Shown here: positions 53,636 through 61,293 of the stretch, in pieces
Numbering within the stretch: the stretch's first letter is position 1
How the letters are laid out: the number at the start of each line of letters is the position of its first letter
Assembly (NCBI GenBank): GCA_964393865.1
Contig: CAYMUW010000003.1
Span: forward strand, 62,001-126,000
DNA: 64,000 bases
Origin: Suilimivivens sp964393865
Lineage (GTDB): Bacteria; Bacillota; Clostridia; Lachnospirales; Lachnospiraceae
Reading direction: 5' to 3'
Position numbers and translations under genes: made by a program
Notes under the pieces: model-generated
What the model saw: the letters and a program-made list of their open reading frames with translations, nothing else
What the model was told of the DNA's origin: nothing
Databases searched by the model: none

Positions 53636-54577
53636 ATGATTTCTGTCATCATGCTTACTTATAATCGGGAAAAATTTGTTGATAAGATGATCGCTGATAT
53701 TGCAAATCAGACATATCAGGAGTATGAATTTATTATTGTTGACAATGGTTCAGACGATTCTACGCCACAGAAATTGCGCAATTATTCTATTAGAGACAGC
53801 CGTATTCGGGTGGTAACTATCCCGAAGGGAAGCATAGGACATGCTCGTAATATAGGCGTTCATATTTCTGCGGGGGAGTATATTGCATTTGTTGATGATG
53901 ATGATAGGGTTGAGAAAGACTATTTAGAGTTTCTTTATAAAATGATGTTAGAGGATGATGCAGATATTGCAATTTGTGGTGTATCAGAGGGGAATGGAGA
54001 AACCAGAAGTCAGGAAAATATTTTGAATGATAAGAGATATCTCTCTGGTGAGGGGGCAGTTGAACTCCTAATTGACAGAAAATATATCAGAGCGGGAATG
54101 CCTGGGAAACTTTATAAAAAAAGTATACTTGATAAGTATCCCTTTGTAGAAAATTATGAAAATGAAGATATTCATATACAGTACAAGTACCTTCTGGCAG
54201 CAGATAAAGTAGTACTTTATGGATTGGACAAATATTATGCTGTAAGGCACGAGGGAAATGTTTCCCGGTTTACCAGTTCGGCGAATATGTGGACTAAAAA
54301 AATAATGAGTGATTATCTGACCGCTTATCACAATAGAACTCAGTTTATTGAAGAAAATGCCCCAAATATATACGAGAAAACATTATATAGTGAATGGTCC
54401 TATATGATTAGTATGGTGGAGAAGATAAGCAGATATAACCTTCAAGACTGTATGGAAATTAAGGCCCAGTTGATTAAGGAACTACAGGAAAATAGAGATT
54501 ACTTCTATTCTATGAAGTGGATTAAACCGTTTGAATTAGACTGGATGAAACAGTATGTTGATAGAGAGGAGTGTTAG
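53636..54577 (+). CDS. Glycosyltransferase family 2 (GT-A)
   Basis: About 313 residues. MISVIMLTYNREKFVDKMI, FIIVDNGSDDSTPQKL, GSIGHARNIGVHISAGEYI and FVDDDDRVEKDYLEF. ENYENEDIHIQYKYLLA is the acceptor-side acidic block. It belongs to the WcaA-type GT2 group. It follows the preceding GT2 by two bases. Sugar unknown. Confidence 0.91.
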   Translation: MISVIMLTYNREKFVDKMIADIANQTYQEYEFIIVDNGSDDSTPQKLRNYSIRDSRIRVVTIPKGSIGHARNIGVHISAGEYIAFVDDDDRVEKDYLEFLYKMMLEDDADIAICGVSEGNGETRSQENILNDKRYLSGEGAVELLIDRKYIRAGMPGKLYKKSILDKYPFVENYENEDIHIQYKYLLAADKVVLYGLDKYYAVRHEGNVSRFTSSANMWTKKIMSDYLTAYHNRTQFIEENAPNIYEKTLYSEWSYMISMVEKISRYNLQDCMEIKAQLIKELQENRDYFYSMKWIKPFELDWMKQYVDREEC

Positions 54578-54581
54578 AAGA

Positions 54582-55604
54582 ATGTCTGATAAAAAAATCA
54601 AACCTTCATATGATGAAAAGAGACAAGTGTTGGGGGAGATATATCCCCTATCTACTCCATTTACAGTTATTTTGGATGTATCTGAAAGATGTAATTTCCG
54701 ATGCAGTTATTGCTTCAGAGGACAAGATGATAAAGAAAAATGGGGTTATGCTGTCGGCGGAGAATTGATGCGAGATGAGATATTCAGGCTGGCGGTTGAT
54801 CAGATTAAGGATTTCCCCGGACAGGTAAGACAAATAAGTTTATCTCACCAGGGCGAACCCTTGTGCAATCCAAGGGTGCCTGATATGGTTAGGTACATTA
54901 AAGGACAAGGTATTAAATCCAGAGTCGCTATTCATACAAATGCGGCGATGCTCACGGAAGAATATGCAAGGAACCTGGCAGATAGTAATATAGATAAGAT
55001 TGTTGTTTCACTTCAAGGGATGAATTCGAAAAGGTACAAAGAATCATGCGGGGCAGATATTGATTTTGAGACATTTTATCGAAATATTCAGATATTATCT
55101 CAAAATAAAAAGGAAACACAATTATACTTTAAAATAATGGATGTTGCGCTGGATGATGGAGAAGAGGAGGAGTTTTATAAGAAATTTTTGCCGATAGGGG
55201 ATCGTGTGTTCGTTGAACATATTGTTCCATTATGGAAGGACGTGGATTTGCCCGGTATCGAGGGAAAGAAGAAAATGACGAATAAATATGGGCAGGAGTT
55301 TCCAATACAAGAGTCGTGCGCGCTTATTTTTAACACAATTGTGGTTTCGCCGGTTGGAGATGTATATCCATGTACACAACTCTTGACGCCGTATAAGCTT
55401 GGCAATATTCAGGAACATTCATTGGTAGAATACTGGAACTCAAGGCAACGAAAAGAATTATTAATTCGTCAATGCGAGGGGGAAAACCCCGATATTTGTT
55501 CCGATTGTTTTATTAAGCAAAATTCGATTTTTTCTATGGAAGATTGCATAGATGACTATAGGCAGGATATATTAAACAGGATAAAAACTACTGTATCATA
55601 TTGA
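54582..55604 (+). CDS. Radical SAM/SPASM domain protein
   Basis: About 340 residues. SERCNFRCSYCFRG holds the C-x3-C-x2-C cluster of radical SAM enzymes; the barrel continues with QISLSHQGEPLCNPRVPD and VSLQGMNSKRYKESCG. The C-terminal SPASM region has VSPVGDVYPCTQLL, KLGNIQEHSLVEYWNS and Cys pairs in CEGENPDICSDCF that would bind auxiliary Fe-S clusters. Homologues modify peptides or oxidise/epimerise sugars and alcohols. No precursor-peptide gene is clear; context suggests sugar modification. ATG 54582 follows GAGGAG. Confidence 0.85.
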   Translation: MSDKKIKPSYDEKRQVLGEIYPLSTPFTVILDVSERCNFRCSYCFRGQDDKEKWGYAVGGELMRDEIFRLAVDQIKDFPGQVRQISLSHQGEPLCNPRVPDMVRYIKGQGIKSRVAIHTNAAMLTEEYARNLADSNIDKIVVSLQGMNSKRYKESCGADIDFETFYRNIQILSQNKKETQLYFKIMDVALDDGEEEEFYKKFLPIGDRVFVEHIVPLWKDVDLPGIEGKKKMTNKYGQEFPIQESCALIFNTIVVSPVGDVYPCTQLLTPYKLGNIQEHSLVEYWNSRQRKELLIRQCEGENPDICSDCFIKQNSIFSMEDCIDDYRQDILNRIKTTVSY

Positions 55605-55650
55605 TATAGCAGAAAAGCAAATAATTGCGATTTTGGGTGAGGAAGATATA

Positions 55651-56853
55651 ATGAATGATGTAGTAAACTTCGCGTGGCCAGTCACGATATTGTGTAAGTA
55701 TGATTACAAAGCGTTAAAACAGGTGGTAGAGAAAAAATCTATTTTATTTGAACAAAAAAAAATAGTGATTTTTGGTGCAGGTATAAGGGGCACATCTTTT
55801 TCAATTCTTCTGCAGGAATTTGGTTATGATAATATTATATTTACGGATAATAATTCTCAAAAGATAGGAGGATTTATCAACCAATTTCCAATTGTAAGCT
55901 ATGATGAGATAAGACATAGTAAGGATATTGTTATAATTAATTCTGTTGAAAATGGGTTCTCTATTAATGACCAATTAGAAAATGATGGATTTGTAAAGGA
56001 TATTGATTATTTTTATATTGAGAATCATCTTTATGACTTATATTTAAAAGAATTTGAAAAAAGAATTAACACCGATACAATCATTATGGGAGATTGTGGA
56101 ATAACAGATATTTCAAAATCAGATAGTGATTATACTAATCTAGGAGAATTATTAAAGATTCAATTAGGAGAAAAAACAAAAGTTCTGGCAGTACATGCGA
56201 TGGGAATGAGGGCCTTTTATCATGTTTTGAAGGTTCATATAGATAGAATAGAAGTACCAAAGCGAGTAGTTATTATGGCTAACTTTGAAACATTTACGGG
56301 AAAACAGCATTTATTGCCAAGGTCTCAGCATGCACGTTTAATTGAGATGATTAGCAATTCGGTGGGCAATTCTGATGAGGAATTGTCAGAATATGTAGAA
56401 GTCACAAAAGAGCGATTTAATAATTTTAAAGTTGATTATTTTGCGTCATCTCAAAAGACTTTGGATAAAATGTCTAAGGATAAAAATGACAGAATCGTAA
56501 TCCGTATGAACTATATGTACGAATTGAAAGAAGACAATGAATGCATTGTTTATATGAAAAAAATAATCAATCTTTGCAATAGAAACGGTATTAAACTACT
56601 GTTTTTCATTCCCCCGGCAAATTATATGTATGCTGAAGAATTGTATGGAGACAAGTTTAGTGAAAGATATGATGCAAATGTTAAAAAATTAAAACATATT
56701 ATTGATGAGAATAATGCAGCACTGTTAGATTTAAGTTATTTACTTGAAAATGATAAATTTGCTGATGTGCATACGATAGATGAAACAGCAAACTTAGAAG
56801 GCAGAAAAAAAGTAGCTGATAGAATTGTAGAAAAAATCAAAACAATGGAGTAA
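55651..56853 (+). CDS. N-terminal Rossmann-type domain fused to an SGNH/DltD-like domain
   Basis: About 400 residues. Residues 37-125 form a small Rossmann domain (IVIFGAGIRGTSFSILLQEF; FTDNNSQKIGGF; IVIINSVENGF). Residues 143-395 resemble an SGNH-hydrolase or DltD-like fold: a block-I-like TIIMGDCGITDISKS and a C-terminal IDETANLEGRKKVADRI. The Ser of G-D-S is Cys149 and the usual His of D-x-x-H is Ala380, so ordinary esterase chemistry is doubtful; nearby His374 might substitute. It is followed by DltA- and DltC-like genes. A Dlt-like acyl-transfer role is inferred only. Much more AT-rich than the left half of the window. Confidence 0.7.
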   Translation: MNDVVNFAWPVTILCKYDYKALKQVVEKKSILFEQKKIVIFGAGIRGTSFSILLQEFGYDNIIFTDNNSQKIGGFINQFPIVSYDEIRHSKDIVIINSVENGFSINDQLENDGFVKDIDYFYIENHLYDLYLKEFEKRINTDTIIMGDCGITDISKSDSDYTNLGELLKIQLGEKTKVLAVHAMGMRAFYHVLKVHIDRIEVPKRVVIMANFETFTGKQHLLPRSQHARLIEMISNSVGNSDEELSEYVEVTKERFNNFKVDYFASSQKTLDKMSKDKNDRIVIRMNYMYELKEDNECIVYMKKIINLCNRNGIKLLFFIPPANYMYAEELYGDKFSERYDANVKKLKHIIDENNAALLDLSYLLENDKFADVHTIDETANLEGRKKVADRIVEKIKTME

Positions 56854-56858
56854 TTACT

Positions 56859-58361
56859 ATGGTACGTAATACTATTGATTATTTAAGGGATACTATGGCG
56901 AAGTATCCGGATAAAATTGCGCTTGTAGATGAACATAGAAAAATCACATTCAGGGAATTAGATGAAGAGGCCAGAAAAATTGCAACAGAGATTCAAAAAG
57001 GATGTGGTAATGTAAAAAATAAGCCGATTGCTGTCTATATGGATAAATGCGTGGACTGCATTGTTTCTTTCCTAGGGATTGTCTATAGTGGGAATTTTTA
57101 TAGTCCAATTGATGTCAAATCTCCGATTGACAGAATCAATAGAATTATTGATGTTTTACAACCTATTGCGGTAGTTTGTAAAAAAGAAATGTTGGAGGAT
57201 GTTGCGAATATTAGTAAATGTGTTGTGTTGGAAGAGGCAATACAAAACGAGATTAATGAAGAGGCATGTAAAAATTATAAGTGGGTTTTAGATACGGATC
57301 CCATGTATGTCCTTTTTACATCCGGTTCTACAGGACAGCCCAAAGGTGTTGTCATCAGTCACAAGGGAGTAATCGATTATGTAGAATGGCTATATAATAA
57401 GTTTGGATTTGATGAGAATACCGTTTTTGGAAATCAAGCTCCATTTTACTTTGATAATTCTATATTGGATATATATTCAACACTTCGTAATGGATCTACC
57501 ATGGTTATTATTCCGGAAAAATTATTCACCTTCCCTAGATTATTATTGGAGTATATAAATAAGGAGAATATAAACACAATTTTTTGGGTACCCTCAGCAC
57601 TAATTGGTGTTGCAAATTCTGGTGTTTTATCAGAGACTCCTATGCCAAAGCTTCAGAAGGTGTTATTTTGCGGCGAAGTAATGCCTAATAGGCAATTAAA
57701 TATGTGGAGAAAACAGTATCCGGATTTATTATATGCTAATTTGTATGGTCCAACAGAGATAACAGATGCTTGCACATATTATATTGTCAATCGGGAATTT
57801 GATGATGATGATATTCTGCCTATTGGAGTTCCCTGTGAAAATACTGAAATCATAGTATTAAACGATGAGAATAAAGTAGTCAATGTTGATGAACTGGGGG
57901 AATTATGTGTTCGAGGCACGTGTTTGTCTATGGGGTATTATGGTGATTATGAAAAAACGGATAAGGTTTTTGTTCAGAATCCATTAAACGATAAGTTTCA
58001 TGAGAATATTTATCGCACAGGTGATTTGGTTAAATATAATCAATATGGTGAGTTAATATACATATGCAGAAAAGATTATCAAATAAAACATCAGGGGCAC
58101 AGAATAGAATTAGGAGAAATAGAGACAGCGGCAAGTTCTCTAACAGGAATAGAGCAAAGCTGCGCATTATATGATGATGTTAATAAACGGATTGTACTTA
58201 TCTGCAAGATTTTCGGTGCAATAACTGAGAAAGAAATATATAAGAAATTGCAAGAAAAAATACCTAGATATATGTTACCATCTAAAATAAAAATAATAGA
58301 TGAAATGCCATTAAATTTGAATGGAAAGATTGATAGAGTGAAACTGAAAAATGAGTTGTGA
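56859..58361 (+). CDS. AMP-binding adenylation enzyme, DltA-like
   Basis: About 500 residues, the length of D-alanine:carrier-protein ligase (DltA) and stand-alone NRPS A domains. Motifs in order: LFTSGSTGQPKGVVISHKG (151-169), YFDNSILDIYSTL with Asp199 in the substrate-amine position, NLYGPTE (295-300), YRTGDLVKY, GHRIELGEIE and LNLNGKIDR with Lys490. It activates a carboxylic acid, probably an amino acid, with ATP and loads it on a carrier protein, most likely the DltC-like protein encoded nine bases downstream. True D-Ala specificity cannot be judged by eye. Confidence 0.88.
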   Translation: MVRNTIDYLRDTMAKYPDKIALVDEHRKITFRELDEEARKIATEIQKGCGNVKNKPIAVYMDKCVDCIVSFLGIVYSGNFYSPIDVKSPIDRINRIIDVLQPIAVVCKKEMLEDVANISKCVVLEEAIQNEINEEACKNYKWVLDTDPMYVLFTSGSTGQPKGVVISHKGVIDYVEWLYNKFGFDENTVFGNQAPFYFDNSILDIYSTLRNGSTMVIIPEKLFTFPRLLLEYINKENINTIFWVPSALIGVANSGVLSETPMPKLQKVLFCGEVMPNRQLNMWRKQYPDLLYANLYGPTEITDACTYYIVNREFDDDDILPIGVPCENTEIIVLNDENKVVNVDELGELCVRGTCLSMGYYGDYEKTDKVFVQNPLNDKFHENIYRTGDLVKYNQYGELIYICRKDYQIKHQGHRIELGEIETAASSLTGIEQSCALYDDVNKRIVLICKIFGAITEKEIYKKLQEKIPRYMLPSKIKIIDEMPLNLNGKIDRVKLKNEL

Positions 58362-58370
58362 GGGAAAATG

Positions 58371-58637
58371 ATGGAAGAATATAATGATAAAATACTGCAG
58401 ATTTTGCGAGAGATAAACCCTTATGAAGATATAACAGAAGAAACTGAACTGATAGAAACGGAGATTCTGGATTCTATATCGATTTTAGTCCTTGTTTCAG
58501 AGATAGAGGAAGCATATAAAATAGAAATTGACGAGAAAATGATAATTCCCGAAAAGTTTAAGTCAGTTAATGCAATTGTTGAATTGGTCAAACAGTTATT
58601 GGGAGACAATAATAATGAGAGAAATGACAGTCATTAA
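58371..58637 (+). CDS. Acyl carrier protein, DltC-like
   Basis: About 88 residues, acidic, four-helix carrier-protein pattern. Ser35 in EILDSISILVLVSEIEE is the expected 4'-phosphopantetheine site (D-S-I/L). It would accept the acyl or aminoacyl group from the adenylating enzyme just upstream. Two adjacent ATGs (58368, 58371); the second has the better distance from GAGGG. The last 23 bases overlap the next gene, and the C-terminal tail is polar (GDNNNERNDSH). Confidence 0.87.
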   Translation: MEEYNDKILQILREINPYEDITEETELIETEILDSISILVLVSEIEEAYKIEIDEKMIIPEKFKSVNAIVELVKQLLGDNNNERNDSH

Positions 58638-59775
58638 TTCAAAAGAATATTTTGATAAAATTAAGAACTACAAAAAAGTAGTACTTTTTGGATGCGGCGG
58701 GAAAGGCAGACAAGCTATTGATATTTTAGAAAGATTAGGAGTTAATATATCTGCAGTCTGCGATAATAACATACAGCTTTGGGGAAAGGAATTTTTGCCC
58801 AATATCTATATTAAATCCTTAGATGAGATTGCAAATGAAATATCAATACAGGATTCTTGCTTTTTGATAACAAGTTCAATAATGTATGCGATTGAGATTG
58901 AAAAGAGTATCCAAGAAAAATGTTTCGGGGTAGATGTTTATCACTTGTGTAATCCATTTAAAGTTGAACAGACTTTGATAACAGATGCTGAGATTCAGTT
59001 TAATTTGGATAAGCTTAATTTGCAATATGACTTCTTGGAAGATGAGATGTCTAGAAGAATTCTGGCGGCGACAGTAGACAGTAAGGTAACAGGAAATATG
59101 TTGCCACTGTTAGAGTATACATCAGGTAGGAGCATTGATACCTTTTTTGATTCAGAATTCATTCCAATAAATGAGAATAACGTATACCTTGATATTGGAG
59201 CATATACAGGGGATACAATACAGAGCTTTCTGATGTTTTCAGGAGGAAAATATAGTAAAATTATAGGAATAGAGGCAGATAAAGGGAATTTTCTGTCTTT
59301 ATGTAAGTTTGTTAAATATGGGCGTGTTCCTAATATAGATGTATATAATGTTGGGTTATGGGATAGGGAAGAGGATCGTTCCTTTTTTACTAATGATAAG
59401 AATGATAGTATTAACTATGATAGTCCAAATTTATTTTTGAGAGTAGATGAGCTGGCAGATAATTTATCATTGAATCGAATGAATGGCAAACTGAAAGAGG
59501 ATGTCATTCATTTGACAACCTTAGATAAAATAACAAAGAACATTTCGCCAACCATAATAAAGATCAATGCACTAGCAGCAGATAAACATATTATTTCGGG
59601 GGGGGGCAAAATAATAGCAGAAAAAAAGCCAATTCTTATTTTCGAATATGGAGTGACCAAAGCGGATGTATTCAATTTATTGCCTCAAGTAAAAAAAATG
59701 AATAGAGAATATAAATTTTATATTCGTAGAAAGAAAGTGTTTGGTGACATTAAAACGATTGTATATTGTGTATAG
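58615..59775 (+). CDS. N-terminal Rossmann-type domain fused to FkbM-like methyltransferase
   Basis: About 386 residues. Residues 20-110 are the small Rossmann domain (VVLFGCGGKGRQAIDILERL; AVCDNNIQLWG). Residues 185-380 are an FkbM-type SAM-dependent domain: VYLDIGAYTGDTIQSF (motif I), IIGIEADKGNF and LTTLDKI. The usual K-x-D-x-E-G-A-E block reads IKINALAADKHI here, so the conserved acidic residues are missing. A run of nine G at 59598-59606 encodes S-G-G-G. Probably an O-methyltransferase for a sugar, or a degenerate relative. ATG 58615 follows GGGAG. Confidence 0.78.
   Translation: MREMTVINSKEYFDKIKNYKKVVLFGCGGKGRQAIDILERLGVNISAVCDNNIQLWGKEFLPNIYIKSLDEIANEISIQDSCFLITSSIMYAIEIEKSIQEKCFGVDVYHLCNPFKVEQTLITDAEIQFNLDKLNLQYDFLEDEMSRRILAATVDSKVTGNMLPLLEYTSGRSIDTFFDSEFIPINENNVYLDIGAYTGDTIQSFLMFSGGKYSKIIGIEADKGNFLSLCKFVKYGRVPNIDVYNVGLWDREEDRSFFTNDKNDSINYDSPNLFLRVDELADNLSLNRMNGKLKEDVIHLTTLDKITKNISPTIIKINALAADKHIISGGGKIIAEKKPILIFEYGVTKADVFNLLPQVKKMNREYKFYIRRKKVFGDIKTIVYCV
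59598..59606 (+). repeat. Homopolymeric tract of nine G inside a coding region
   Basis: Nine consecutive G within codons 328-331 of the FkbM-like gene, in AT-rich surroundings. Gain or loss of one G would shift the frame and change the last 55 residues. With nine G the frame is open. Such tracts are known contingency sites in other bacteria; here that role is inferred. Confidence 0.9.
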
Positions 59776-59785
59776 CAGGGAACAG

Positions 59786-59816
59786 TTGACATAAATTATT
59801 ATAGAAGTTTTATGGT
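59786..59816 (+). promoter_or_regulatory. Weak promoter candidate with perfect -35
   Basis: A perfect TTGACA at 59786-59791 is followed, after 19 bp, by TATGGT (59811-59816, four of six matches). The spacing is longer than ideal. It lies in the 65-bp gap before the gene at 59841. Confidence 0.25.
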
Positions 59817-59840
59817 GTTTTTTCAGGAGATAAGTAATAA

Positions 59841-61271
59841 ATGTTTATTGATAAAAATACAGAATTTGTGATTTATGGAGTAGGAGAAATTGGAAATATA
59901 TGCTATCAGCTATTAAGGCAAAATGGTTATGAGATAGTATATGGTTTAGACAAAAAAAAGTCTGGAGAAGGATTATTACCTAATGTATATACCTATATTT
60001 TAGGAGAAGAACCTAAAGAATTAGCGAGGGGAAAATATGTTGTAGTTATTTGCCTTGCAAATGGTTTGTTACATAAGGATGTGGCAGATAATTTGTACAA
60101 GAGTGGGTATAGGTATATTGTTTTTTTGCCGATTGCGCACAGCATAGATGATCATACAAAGGGAAGATTGACTGCGAATTACAATGCGATACTGGAGTGT
60201 AATAGTGATGTTGTAGGAATTGAGCTTCATGATTATTCAAGGTATAAAAAATTTGAATTTTCAACAAATGGTTCACTTTTAAGGGAAAATGATGGTGAGT
60301 ATACCGTTTTTTGTGGTATAGAAATGTTATATTCTGAGAGCATAGAACTGTGGACTGGTGATAAAAATAAAGTGTTTATTCAATTAAAATACGAAGATCG
60401 CAGTATTGCGATGATGCACCCATGCAAAGTATTGTTTGATTATTTGGGCTCAAAAAGGATAGATTGCAATTTATATTTTGAGAGTAAGAAAAAAGAACCA
60501 GACGAGAATGAAAAAAAAGAAGAATTAATTGCCAGAGAAGAATTATATTACATTTTTAAGGCAGAGCATAACAAAGGGATGCATTTCTTTATTGATAGTG
60601 CACCAAAAGCTGTATGGAATCCGAAAAATTATTGGAATTTGGTAGGAGGGCATCACAGAACATTATATCTGCTTCATGAAGGACATACTGTTTTCCCGAT
60701 AAAGGTTAGAAAGGCTGATTTTGAAACTTGGGTAAATGCAGCCGCACTGAAAAATATCGTAAACTATTTAAACGAGAAAAAAATAACCAGATTATATGCG
60801 CCGATACCGCATCCTGCCTTTTTGAATTTTATGTCGAAATATGAAAATGGAGGAAAAACAGAATTGGAGAGCATATTAAGCTTTTTGGCGGATTATGACT
60901 GCTCGGAGCTTTCTATACTTGATTCCTTGAATGATGAAGGATACTTTGCGAGGGTATTTGATAGAATAGGTGTCAGACGAGTTCTTTTTTACAACAGAGA
61001 AAAAGAACAGAGAGAGCTTGCATTATTATTGGGGAAATTACTGTATCGTCTTAACGATGATAATATTGTCGAACATTTATCGAACAATGAACGATTTGAC
61101 ATAATATTATGCGAGGAAAAAGACGTTGAGCAGTATAGAAAAATATGCAATCATTTTATGTTTGTATATCGGATAGCTTATGCTTGCAAAAAGGAAGCTG
61201 GGCAGGTCATTTTTTCTGAATATCGTGATGCAACAATTCGTACAATTAAGGTAATGGATATGCGTTCATAG
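59841..61271 (+). CDS. Rossmann-type domain + ParB-like domain + methyltransferase-like domain
   Basis: About 476 residues, no single known family. Residues 8-100: small Rossmann domain (FVIYGVGEIGNICYQLLRQN; GLDKKKSGEGL). Residues 245-300: a ParB/sulfiredoxin-like motif, WNLVGGHHRTLYLLHEG followed by VFPIKVRKADF, as seen before methyltransferase domains in some glycan loci. Residues 345-476: a class I methyltransferase-like region (LSILDSLNDEGYFARVFDRI, then a possible acidic strand end), with the glycine-rich motif I degenerate. Its neighbour to the right has a similar order of domains. Sugar or carrier-bound substrate methylation is possible but not shown. Confidence 0.7.
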   Translation: MFIDKNTEFVIYGVGEIGNICYQLLRQNGYEIVYGLDKKKSGEGLLPNVYTYILGEEPKELARGKYVVVICLANGLLHKDVADNLYKSGYRYIVFLPIAHSIDDHTKGRLTANYNAILECNSDVVGIELHDYSRYKKFEFSTNGSLLRENDGEYTVFCGIEMLYSESIELWTGDKNKVFIQLKYEDRSIAMMHPCKVLFDYLGSKRIDCNLYFESKKKEPDENEKKEELIAREELYYIFKAEHNKGMHFFIDSAPKAVWNPKNYWNLVGGHHRTLYLLHEGHTVFPIKVRKADFETWVNAAALKNIVNYLNEKKITRLYAPIPHPAFLNFMSKYENGGKTELESILSFLADYDCSELSILDSLNDEGYFARVFDRIGVRRVLFYNREKEQRELALLLGKLLYRLNDDNIVEHLSNNERFDIILCEEKDVEQYRKICNHFMFVYRIAYACKKEAGQVIFSEYRDATIRTIKVMDMRS

Positions 61272-61293
61272 ACTGGTAAAGAGGAAAAAAATT

